From Oscillospiraceae bacterium (lineage in GTDB: Bacteria; Bacillota; Clostridia; Oscillospirales; Oscillospiraceae): DNA of 13,537 nt. A model generated the notes under the pieces. It saw only the letters and a program-made list of their open reading frames with translations. It did no database searches and was not told the origin of the DNA. The translations under genes and the position numbers were made by a program. The stretch spans positions 1 to 13,537 of the forward strand of contig JAFQDY010000029.1 of assembly GCA_017399325.1 (NCBI GenBank). The letters run 5' to 3'. Positions 1 to 6,727 of this stretch are shown here, piece by piece. Within the stretch, counting starts at the first letter, position 1, and each line of letters starts with the position of its first letter.

Positions 1-410
1 GCTTGCGAACTCCCTGGTGGGAAGCCTTCTTCGCGTACGAGCCGGGTATGAACCTGCAAGGTGGTGCACAGAATCGTGTGCTGCGTGCAGAGTAGCCTGC
101 CTTGAGTGAGCATGTGGGGAAAGAGGATCTCTCAGCGGTCGATAGTGGCCATATCGCTGCTGTTATTGCCTCTGGAAACCATGTTTGCAAAAGAGGATAA
201 GAGTTTATGGGTTTTGCAGTGGAAAACACCTAGGCTGTCAGTTTTGGGCAGGCAGGGGATTGCAGTACGGACTAAGTGGCAATCGGGTATTCAAATTTGG
301 CAACACTTGAGCTGGTGAATGAAACGGAAACGGCCTGCGCGGCAACGGCAGGTTTCACCTGGGGAAAACCAACCCGACCTAAGCCGTAAGATTTATCCTG
401 CCTGCCGCCG
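1..410 (+). ncRNA. ole: OLE RNA, 3' portion (5' end outside window)
   Basis: This stretch has no credible reading frame but many possible helices. Local ones are 2-6/56-60, 66-70/77-81, 169-173/192-196 (with 176-179/183-186 inside) and 211-215/223-227. A nested long-range set is 247-256/397-406 (10 perfect pairs), 266-270/384-388, 283-288/372-377, 314-318/355-359 and 334-338/348-352. A four-helix membrane protein gene follows 30 bases later, then dxs, tlyA, argR and recN. From established knowledge, OLE RNA is a roughly 600-nt RNA of Firmicutes lying between ispA and dxs, directly before the gene of its partner OapA. It acts at the membrane as a ribonucleoprotein and is linked to alcohol, cold and magnesium stress tolerance in Bacillus (Halalkalibacterium) halodurans. 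Assignment rests on context plus folding, not on an alignment. The 5' third would lie left of the window. The 3' end is estimated at about 410, before a U-rich tract. Confidence 0.8.
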
Positions 411-440
411 TTATTTTATTGAAAAAAGGGGATAAGACAG

Positions 441-1025
441 GTGTCTAAATCCGACATAGACTCGAATAAGAAAAAACATAATAAGACAATCCGCTGGGTT
501 GCCGCGATTTTTTTAACTACAATCGTCATTTCCGCGCTGATTTCCTTTGTTTCTGCGGAATTGATGGCGGTCAGTTCCATGGCCGTTGCGTTTGTAATTT
601 TGTTATTGATCGTTCTGCTTGGCATTGTTTTTGACATTGTAGGCGTGGCAGTTACTTCTGCAGATGAAAAACCGTTTCACTCAATGGCTGCCCATAAAGT
701 AAACGGCTCTCAGCAAGCCATCCGATTGATCCACAATGCCGAACGCGTGAGTTCTATCTGCAATGATGTGATCGGCGATATTTGCGGCGTTGTTTCCGGT
801 GCTGCTGCGGCTACCATTACAACGCAGATATTAGTAAATTTTGAATTTACATTTCCCCGTGTGATCTCCCTTGTGATGTCAGCGCTGGTGGCCGGTCTGA
901 CTGTTGGCGGCAAGGCTATCGGCAAGACCTATGCTATCGGTTCCTGCACGCAGATCGTTCTTGCTGCGGGCAAGGTCATCTGGTTCTTCCAACATATTGG
1001 AAAGCGGAGTAAGAATAAAGAATAA
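441..1025 (+). CDS. oapA: OLE-associated membrane protein OapA
   Basis: This 194-residue protein should be the membrane partner that binds OLE RNA and holds it at the inner membrane. Predicted membrane segments are about 18-39, 46-71, 107-128 (weak, rich in Gly and Ala) and 139-157. The N-terminus (KKKHNK, 10-15) and C-terminus (GKRSKNK, 187-193) are basic, as expected for RNA contact. Between helices 2 and 3, residues 71-110 run TSADEKPF...A...V-G...AIRLI...RVSSICNDVIGD. This resembles the DUF21 transmembrane domain of CNNM/CorC/MpfA magnesium proteins, and GKAIGKTYAI (157-166) sits where DUF21 has GE-IPK-A. No CBS domains are present. The GTG start at 441 has AAAAGGGG at 424-431. The stop overlaps the dxs ribosome binding site, so the two are probably co-translated. 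Identity is inferred from size, topology and position after the structured RNA; membership of the family is likely but unaligned. Confidence 0.8.
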   Translation: MSKSDIDSNKKKHNKTIRWVAAIFLTTIVISALISFVSAELMAVSSMAVAFVILLLIVLLGIVFDIVGVAVTSADEKPFHSMAAHKVNGSQQAIRLIHNAERVSSICNDVIGDICGVVSGAAAATITTQILVNFEFTFPRVISLVMSALVAGLTVGGKAIGKTYAIGSCTQIVLAAGKVIWFFQHIGKRSKNKE

Positions 1026-1038
1026 AGGTATTTATACT

Positions 1039-2916
1039 GTGGATTTACAGCATATTCACGGCCATAAGGAATTGGCCCAATTAAATGGGGAAGAAAGAAC
1101 CCTGCTATGTCAGCAGATTCGGGAATTCCTCATAAATAATGTGTCCCGAACAGGCGGCCATTTGGCATCCAATTTGGGCGTGGTGGAATTGACGGTTGCC
1201 ATTGAAACCGTGTATGACACCGCAAAAGACCGCCTCGTTTTCGATGTGGGACATCAGTGCTATGTGCATAAAATTTTAACCGGACGCCAGTCCGGATTTG
1301 CTGCGTTAAGGCAGTTTGGCGGTATGGCGGGTTTTCCGAAACCCTCGGAAAGCGAAACCGATGCTTTTGTGGCGGGCCACGCATCCAGTTCCGTATCCAT
1401 CGCCCTGGGTATGGCCCGGGCAAGAACCGCCCAAAATGAAAAGTATAATGTTGTTGCCCTTATGGGCGACGGCGCTGCCACAGGCGGCATTGCCTATGAG
1501 GGTCTGAACGACGCTGCCGTAAGCAATGAACCGATGGTCATCATCTTAAATGACAATGCCATGTCCATTGACCATAATGTGGGCGGTATGGCATCCCATT
1601 TGCGTGCTTTGCGGACAAAAGAGCGCTATCTGGGCATCAAGCGCCATACAAAGGACTTTTTGGAGAAAGTCCCCGGGGGCAAATACATTTCTCGGCTCTT
1701 GCGTTCTGTGAAAGACAAAATTCGCAGAATGCTGATTCCCACAACGATCTTTGAGAGTATGGGATTCACATATCTTGGCCCTGTGGACGGACACGACACG
1801 GAAAAACTGATCCGGCTTCTGTCATCGGCAAAGGAAATGAACCGTCCTGTAGTCGTCCACGTATTTACACAGAAGGGCAGGGGTTATGAACCGGCCCAGG
1901 AGCATCCCAAACTGTTTCACGGTATCGGAAAATTTGACCCCAAGACCGGTGAACCGATCCCTTCATCCTCAACTTCGTTTTCAAACCGATTTGGCGATGT
2001 GATGGTGGACCTTGCCCAAATAGAAGGAAGACTTTGCGCCATTACCGCGGCTATGCCCGGCGGCACCGGTTTGTTGGATTTTAAGAAACGGTATCCCAAG
2101 CGGTTCTATGACGTGGGCATTGCAGAAGAACACGCGGTTTCTATGGCCGGCGGTCTGGCAAAACAGGGAATGATCCCTGTTGTTGCGGTGTATTCCACAT
2201 TCCTGCAGCGGGCCTACGATATGATTCTGCAGGATATTTGCATGCAGAATCTGCATGTGATCTTTGCGGTCGACAGAGCAGGTCTTGTGGGCGAAGACGG
2301 TGAAACTCACCACGGCATCTACGATGTGGGATTCCTGCGCCATGCCCCCGGTTTGACAGTTTTGGCGCCTGCTTCCTGCCGTGAACTGGAAGATATGCTC
2401 CGCTGGGCAGTTACAGAACAAACTGGCCCTGTTGCCATTCGCTACCCCCGTGGCGGCGACAGGGGTTACTCGGATTCTGCGTGGACGGCAAAGGCCGGGA
2501 TCACAAAAACCGGCGCATTTGCCCGCCATCGTGCGGGTAAAGATGTTACCCTCATTACCTACGGCACAATGCTGAATAATGTAACGTCGGCTGCCGACCT
2601 GTTAGCAGAACAGGGGATCGAGGCAGAAGTGCTGCGTTTGCTGACACTATCTGCCTTGCCTGCAGACAAAATTTCTGCCGGATTGCCCCAAAACGGTAGC
2701 GTAGTCATTGTAGAAGAGGTCAGCGGCCATTGCGGAATTGCGCAGGAATTGGCCTACGAACTGCAGAAACTGCGCCCCGATTGCACCGTCAAAAATATCG
2801 ACTTGGGCAATCAATATATACCCCACGGTAGTTTGAATGCATTGTATGACCATTGCGGATTAAGTCCCGAAAGAATTATGTCTTTCGTTGTGGAGGTGTG
2901 TTCCGGTGAAAATTAA
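1039..2916 (+). CDS. dxs: 1-deoxy-D-xylulose-5-phosphate synthase
   Basis: Thiamine-diphosphate enzyme that condenses pyruvate with glyceraldehyde 3-phosphate, the first step of the MEP route to isoprenoid precursors; cytosolic. The protein has 625 residues, normal for the family. Visible landmarks are TGGHLASNLGVVELT near the N-terminus, H72 in the GHQCYVHKILTGR block, the ThDP/Mg motif GDGA (143-146) with N171 and N173 in LNDNAMSID, the catalytic glutamate E364 in GIAEEHAVSMA, and the transketolase central domain (VYSTFLQRAYD, DRAGLVGEDGETHHG). A transketolase C-terminal domain ends the protein. The open frame extends back to 904, but that part overlaps oapA. The GTG at 1039, preceded by AAAGG at 1024-1028, gives the expected N-terminus (VDLQHIHGHKELAQL). 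It lies 13 bases after oapA and overlaps tlyA by 11 bases. The coupling of dxs to OLE/OapA is a known feature of OLE-bearing Firmicutes. Confidence 0.96.
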   Translation: MDLQHIHGHKELAQLNGEERTLLCQQIREFLINNVSRTGGHLASNLGVVELTVAIETVYDTAKDRLVFDVGHQCYVHKILTGRQSGFAALRQFGGMAGFPKPSESETDAFVAGHASSSVSIALGMARARTAQNEKYNVVALMGDGAATGGIAYEGLNDAAVSNEPMVIILNDNAMSIDHNVGGMASHLRALRTKERYLGIKRHTKDFLEKVPGGKYISRLLRSVKDKIRRMLIPTTIFESMGFTYLGPVDGHDTEKLIRLLSSAKEMNRPVVVHVFTQKGRGYEPAQEHPKLFHGIGKFDPKTGEPIPSSSTSFSNRFGDVMVDLAQIEGRLCAITAAMPGGTGLLDFKKRYPKRFYDVGIAEEHAVSMAGGLAKQGMIPVVAVYSTFLQRAYDMILQDICMQNLHVIFAVDRAGLVGEDGETHHGIYDVGFLRHAPGLTVLAPASCRELEDMLRWAVTEQTGPVAIRYPRGGDRGYSDSAWTAKAGITKTGAFARHRAGKDVTLITYGTMLNNVTSAADLLAEQGIEAEVLRLLTLSALPADKISAGLPQNGSVVIVEEVSGHCGIAQELAYELQKLRPDCTVKNIDLGNQYIPHGSLNALYDHCGLSPERIMSFVVEVCSGEN

Positions 2917-3709
2917 AAAGCGGTTGGATGTTCTGCTTGTGGAACTGGGACACGCGGATACCCGCACCAAAGCCCAAGCCATCATAATGAGTGGCTTGGT
3001 GTATGTAAACGGCCAAAAGGCAGACAAACCCGGCACTTCCTTTGAAGAGACTGTATCCATCGAAGTCCGAAGCGGCTCTTGTCCCTATGTGAGCCGTGGC
3101 GGTCTGAAACTGGAAAAGGCATTGCGGGATTTCGGTGTCAAGCCCGAGGGTTTTGTATGCAGCGACTCCGGCGCATCCACAGGCGGTTTTACCGATTGTC
3201 TGCTCCAGCAGGGTGCAAGTAAGGTGTTTGCCATCGATGTTGGCTACGGCCAACTGGATTATAAGATTCGCTCCGATCCCCGCGTTGTGGTGATGGAACG
3301 CACCAATATCCGCTTTGTAACGCCGGAAGATCTGGGCGAACCTTTGGATCTGTCCGTTATCGACGTGAGTTTTATCTCCCTGCGGATCGTTTTGCCCACC
3401 ATAAAGACATTGCTCAAGCCCACAGGTCAGGTACTGTGCCTGATCAAGCCACAGTTTGAAGCAGGCAGAGAAAAGGTCGGCAAAAAAGGCGTTGTCCGCG
3501 ATCCGACCGTGCATAAAGAAGTGCTGGATCATTTCGTGGCCCTTGCCAATGAACTGGAATTTACCATTTTAGGACTTACGTTCTCTCCGGTGAAAGGCCC
3601 GGAAGGAAATATCGAATTTTTGGCGCACCTGACCTTGGATGACACTCAGGGTATTACGCCGGACACCGGCGCGGTGGTTGCCGATGCCCACCAAACACTG
3701 AAGGGGTGA
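2906..3709 (+). CDS. tlyA: TlyA family rRNA 2'-O-ribose methyltransferase
   Basis: S4-domain plus FtsJ-like Rossmann protein of 267 residues, typical for TlyA/YqxC. The N-terminal S4 RNA-binding domain spans about 1-60 (RLDVLLVELGHADTRTKAQ ... GLVYVNG). The linker carries YVSRGGLKLEKAL (61-73). The SAM-binding loop is DSGASTGGFTD (87-97), followed by AIDVGYGQLDYKIR (109-122), DVSFISLR (153-160) and the LIKPQFEAG block (179-187), where the lysine belongs to the K-D-K type catalytic set of FtsJ-like enzymes. Mycobacterial TlyA methylates 16S and 23S rRNA (capreomycin sensitivity); hemolysin annotations in databases stem from an older name. I chose the GTG at 2906, which has GGAGG at 2892-2896 and gives MKIKKRLD. 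The frame opens at a TTG (2888) without a site. It overlaps the end of dxs, so translational coupling is likely. Confidence 0.94.
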   Translation: MKIKKRLDVLLVELGHADTRTKAQAIIMSGLVYVNGQKADKPGTSFEETVSIEVRSGSCPYVSRGGLKLEKALRDFGVKPEGFVCSDSGASTGGFTDCLLQQGASKVFAIDVGYGQLDYKIRSDPRVVVMERTNIRFVTPEDLGEPLDLSVIDVSFISLRIVLPTIKTLLKPTGQVLCLIKPQFEAGREKVGKKGVVRDPTVHKEVLDHFVALANELEFTILGLTFSPVKGPEGNIEFLAHLTLDDTQGITPDTGAVVADAHQTLKG

Positions 3710-3713
3710 AACT

Positions 3714-4586
3714 ATGAAACGGGTAATATTGTCCCCCAATCCCTATCGGGATAAGAATTTCCAAACATTGCGGGAAGCCATGGCCGTATTGCAGAATGCG
3801 GGCATCGAAACCCGTGTGTGCCTGCCTTTTGAGGTGGACAGGACCTGCGATCTGCCCCGGGATATTCGTTTTTCCCGTATGGATCGGGAACTGCCCAATG
3901 CAGATATGGTGATCTGCTTTGGCGGTGACGGAACCCTTTTGCATATGGCAAAAGCGGCCACAAGACAGGGCGTGCCTGTTTTGGGCGTCAACATCGGCAC
4001 AATGGGATTTATGGCAGAACTGGAGAGTACAGAACTGTCGGAACTTGCCAGGATCGCAGCCGATGATTATACAATCGATAACCGTATGATGCTGGATGTG
4101 ACCGTTCAGCGGGATCGGGATATCATTTTCCACGAACTGTGCCTGAATGATGTAGCCATTACCAAAGGCGCTGTGGCAAGGATCGTCCATTTGGAAGTGA
4201 AATGCGACGGCGTTCAGGCTATGGAATGCGGCGGCGACGGCATCATTGTTGCCACGCCTACAGGTTCAACTGCGTATAGTCTTTCTGCCGGCGGCCCCAT
4301 CGTGGAGCCGGATGCCCACAGCATCCTGATCACGCCCATTTGCGCCCACGACATTGTCAGCCGTTGCATTGTAGCGTCCGACAAACGGAAAGTTTCCGTT
4401 GCCATGACCCATAATGCCCGCAGAAACGCTTATTTGTCCGTAGATGGTGGCAAGGCCTTGCGGATGAATATGGGCGATGTGGCGACCATTTATAAATCGA
4501 ACCTTTGCGCAAAACTGGTCCGCTTGAAAGAGCGCAGTTTTTACGATGTAGTGAATATGAAATTCCGGGTAGGACGAGGTGAATAA
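3714..4586 (+). CDS. nadK: NAD kinase (ATP/polyphosphate-NAD kinase)
   Basis: Phosphorylates NAD to NADP; the only route to NADP in most bacteria. The protein has 290 residues. It shows the family's GGDGT nucleotide motif at 70-74 (CFGGDGTLLHMAKA), NIGTMGFMAEL at 93-103, LNDVAIT at 143-150, the glycine-rich GDGIIVATPTGSTAYSLSAGG block (174-194) and a C-terminal region with SVDGG (about 243-247). The ATG at 3714 is preceded by AAGGGG (3701-3706), which overlaps the last codons of tlyA, and begins only 4 bases after the tlyA stop. Its place between tlyA and argR is common in Clostridia; Bacillus subtilis lacks nadK at this spot. It supplies NADPH for, among others, the MEP-pathway reductase acting just after Dxs (inference). 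Confidence 0.96.
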   Translation: MKRVILSPNPYRDKNFQTLREAMAVLQNAGIETRVCLPFEVDRTCDLPRDIRFSRMDRELPNADMVICFGGDGTLLHMAKAATRQGVPVLGVNIGTMGFMAELESTELSELARIAADDYTIDNRMMLDVTVQRDRDIIFHELCLNDVAITKGAVARIVHLEVKCDGVQAMECGGDGIIVATPTGSTAYSLSAGGPIVEPDAHSILITPICAHDIVSRCIVASDKRKVSVAMTHNARRNAYLSVDGGKALRMNMGDVATIYKSNLCAKLVRLKERSFYDVVNMKFRVGRGE

Positions 4587-4587
4587 C

Positions 4588-5040
4588 TTGAAAAGCCAAA
4601 GACAAGCAAAAATTTTAGAAATTATTGCCAACAGAAATGTTGAGACACAGGAACAACTTCTGGCTGCCCTGCAGGACGCGGGATTCCGCGGCACGCAGGC
4701 AACCATTTCCAGAGATATCAAGGAACTGCGGATCGTAAAAGAACTGACAAGTCTGGGAACTTACCGCTACACCACATCTTCCAGCGAGATCACGGGCACA
4801 TTTACTTCCCGTATGAATACCATTTTCAGAGAATGTGTGGTAAAATTTGACTATGCCCAGAACATTGTGGTAATTCATACCATTCCCGGACTCGCTTCCG
4901 CTGCGGCTTCTGCTATTGACGCTATGAATATGAGCGCGGTCGTGGGAAGCCTTGCCGGTGATGACACGGTGATGATCGTAATGCGTGATATGAATGCCGC
5001 GGCGACCTTCTGCGGCGAGATCAGAAATTTGCTGAACTAA
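4588..5040 (+). CDS. argR: Arginine repressor ArgR/AhrC
   Basis: Hexameric arginine-responsive DNA-binding regulator that represses arginine synthesis and, in Bacillus, activates catabolism. It has 150 residues, the usual length. The N-terminal winged helix-turn-helix covers about 1-70 (KSQRQAKILEIIANRNVETQEQL, then the recognition-helix motif GTQATISRDIKEL at 35-47). The C-terminal oligomerisation/arginine-binding domain covers about 78-150, with GLASAAASAIDAM (101-113) and the arginine-contacting GDDT (124-127). I chose the TTG at 4588, giving MKSQRQAKIL as in homologues, with ACGAGG at 4574-4579 eight bases upstream. A GTG at 4579 in frame would add MNN but overlaps the ribosome binding site and the end of nadK. 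Only 1 base separates it from nadK. Confidence 0.94.
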   Translation: MKSQRQAKILEIIANRNVETQEQLLAALQDAGFRGTQATISRDIKELRIVKELTSLGTYRYTTSSSEITGTFTSRMNTIFRECVVKFDYAQNIVVIHTIPGLASAAASAIDAMNMSAVVGSLAGDDTVMIVMRDMNAAATFCGEIRNLLN

Positions 5041-5053
5041 AGGGGGAATAGGC

Positions 5054-6703
5054 GTGCTGAGTCTTCTGCATATTGAGAATATTGCGGTTATTGAGTGCGC
5101 AGATATCTCTTTTGATGCCGGTTTCAATGTGCTTACCGGTGAGACCGGCGCAGGTAAATCCATCGTGATCGATGCCATTTCCGCAATTTTAGGCGAACGG
5201 GCATACCGGGATATGATCCGCACAGGCGCTGACAAAGCCTCTGTCCGGGGCGTGTTTACGGATGTGCCCAATTTGCCCTGGTTTGCAGAAAATGATGTGC
5301 CCTACGACGAAGAAGTCGTTGTCCATCGTGAGATCTACTTAGACGGAAAAAATGTCTGCCGTGTAAACGGAACGTTGGTTTCTGTATCTATTTTGCGGAA
5401 ACTGGGTATTCAACTGATTAACATTCACGGTCAGCACGACTCGGCTTCATTGTTTGATGAAAATAACCATCTTGTTTTCTTAGACGCATTCGGCAACAAC
5501 GAGGAAATCAGAAACGAATACGCGGAAAGATTTGAAGCATATAGCAAACTGAAAAAAGAGATTGCCCGTATGACAATGGACGAGGGAGAAAAACTCCGCC
5601 GGATGGAAACGCTCCGTTTCCAGATTGACGAAATTTCCAAAGCAAACTTGCAGGCAGGCGAGGATACCCAACTGGAGCAGCGGCGTAAATTGCTGCAAAA
5701 TGCTGAGAAACTCAGCGATGGCGTATACGCGGCTGTTGCTTGTTTGTACGGCGATGAGGAGCAAGACGGCGCAGCATCCCTGCTTTCCGAAGCGGAACGG
5801 GAACTTTCCCGACTTTTACGGTATACCGACTCCTTCGCAGAAATCCACGCCCGCGTGTCTGACCTGATGTATCAGGTGCAGGACGTGGCTGAAGAACTGC
5901 GGGATGCAAAAGACGACTTGAACTACTCGGCTGACGAATTGGAGCAGATAGAGTCCCGATTGGATATCATCCACAGATTACGCCGGAAATACGGCGCAAC
6001 CTGCGAAGAAATCCTGGAATATCTTGCTTCTGCCAAAAAAGAACTGGACGAGATCGCCTTTGCGGACGATACCCTTGCGCTTTTGCAGAAAAAGTGCGAC
6101 AAAGCCGAACTGGAACTGAAAGAATCCGCTCTGCATTTGCGGGAGAGCAGAAAAGCCGCATCCGTCCTCTTGACGGAGCGAATCCTCTCGGAACTTGCCC
6201 AACTGGATATGCCCAAGGTGCAGTTTGCCTGTCAGTTTGCGGAAATTGAACCTTGCGTAACCGGCGCTGACAGCGTTGCATTTTATATGTCCGCCAATGT
6301 GGGCGAAGCCCTGAAACCTTTAAACAAGGTGGCATCCGGCGGCGAATTGGCCCGTATTATGCTGGCTATGAAAAATGTGCTGGCTGAGCAGGAGCAGGTG
6401 GCGACCCTTATTTTCGATGAGGTGGATACCGGCGTATCCGGTCGCGCCGCCCAAAAGGTTGCGGAAAAACTGCGTAGCGTTGCAAAGATGAAACAGGTAC
6501 TTTGCGTAACGCATCTGCCGCAACTGGCGGCATTGGCAACAACCCACCTGTTAATTGATAAGCAGGAGCGCAGCGGCCGCACGTATACAACCGTTACCCC
6601 CTTGGATTTGGAGGGCAGAAAACGGGAACTGGCCCGCATTATCGGTGGTGCAAATATAACGGAAAATACATTAAAAAGCGCAGAGGATATGCTTTGCATT
6701 TGA
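5054..6703 (+). CDS. recN: DNA repair protein RecN
   Basis: SMC-like ATPase acting early in double-strand break repair. The protein has 549 residues. The N-terminal half-ATPase carries Walker A GETGAGKS (29-36) after LSLLHIENIAVIECADI. LINIHGQHDSASLF (about 123-136) is the RecN-type block. A long, charged helical region, rich in Glu, Lys, Leu and Arg, spans about 150-365 and should form the paired coiled coil. The C-terminal half-ATPase has the signature SGGELARIMLAMK (428-440), Walker B LIFDEVDTG (452-460) and the switch histidine in VTHLPQLA (H487). The GTG at 5054 follows AGGGGG (5041-5046), 13 bases after argR. It is complete and nothing looks degenerate. recN after argR is the standard Firmicutes order. 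Confidence 0.96.
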   Translation: MLSLLHIENIAVIECADISFDAGFNVLTGETGAGKSIVIDAISAILGERAYRDMIRTGADKASVRGVFTDVPNLPWFAENDVPYDEEVVVHREIYLDGKNVCRVNGTLVSVSILRKLGIQLINIHGQHDSASLFDENNHLVFLDAFGNNEEIRNEYAERFEAYSKLKKEIARMTMDEGEKLRRMETLRFQIDEISKANLQAGEDTQLEQRRKLLQNAEKLSDGVYAAVACLYGDEEQDGAASLLSEAERELSRLLRYTDSFAEIHARVSDLMYQVQDVAEELRDAKDDLNYSADELEQIESRLDIIHRLRRKYGATCEEILEYLASAKKELDEIAFADDTLALLQKKCDKAELELKESALHLRESRKAASVLLTERILSELAQLDMPKVQFACQFAEIEPCVTGADSVAFYMSANVGEALKPLNKVASGGELARIMLAMKNVLAEQEQVATLIFDEVDTGVSGRAAQKVAEKLRSVAKMKQVLCVTHLPQLAALATTHLLIDKQERSGRTYTTVTPLDLEGRKRELARIIGGANITENTLKSAEDMLCI

Positions 6704-6727
6704 CTTTGTGTTGTGGAGGAAAGAAAA

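Noticed and set aside
1..60. Kink-turn in the RNA at 1-25 (GCT, 3-base bulge, GA opposite GA, AGC)
   Set aside because: The tandem G-A arrangement at 7-8/21-22 is suggestive, and OLE is known to bind a kink-turn protein, but the flanking stem is weak, competes with the 11-14/19-22 hairpin, and its 5' side meets the window edge.
106..318. A 70-codon open frame inside the structured region, with an N-terminal hydrophobic stretch
   Set aside because: It starts without a ribosome binding site, has no coding-like composition after the first 30 residues, and overlaps the paired segments of the RNA.
1..410. tmRNA, RNase P RNA, 6S RNA or GOLLD/ROOL RNA as alternatives
   Set aside because: No tRNA-like 3' end or CCA, no RNase P core sequences that I recognise, too long for 6S RNA, and the oapA-dxs neighbourhood points to OLE rather than to phage-linked GOLLD or ROOL.
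904..1038. Extended N-terminus for dxs
   Set aside because: It overlaps oapA in another frame, is rich in Arg and Ser unlike Dxs, and the GTG at 1039 has a ribosome binding site and the family N-terminus.
6704..6727. T-box leader before tyrS
   Set aside because: Only 24 bases separate the genes; no specifier stem or T-box sequence can fit.
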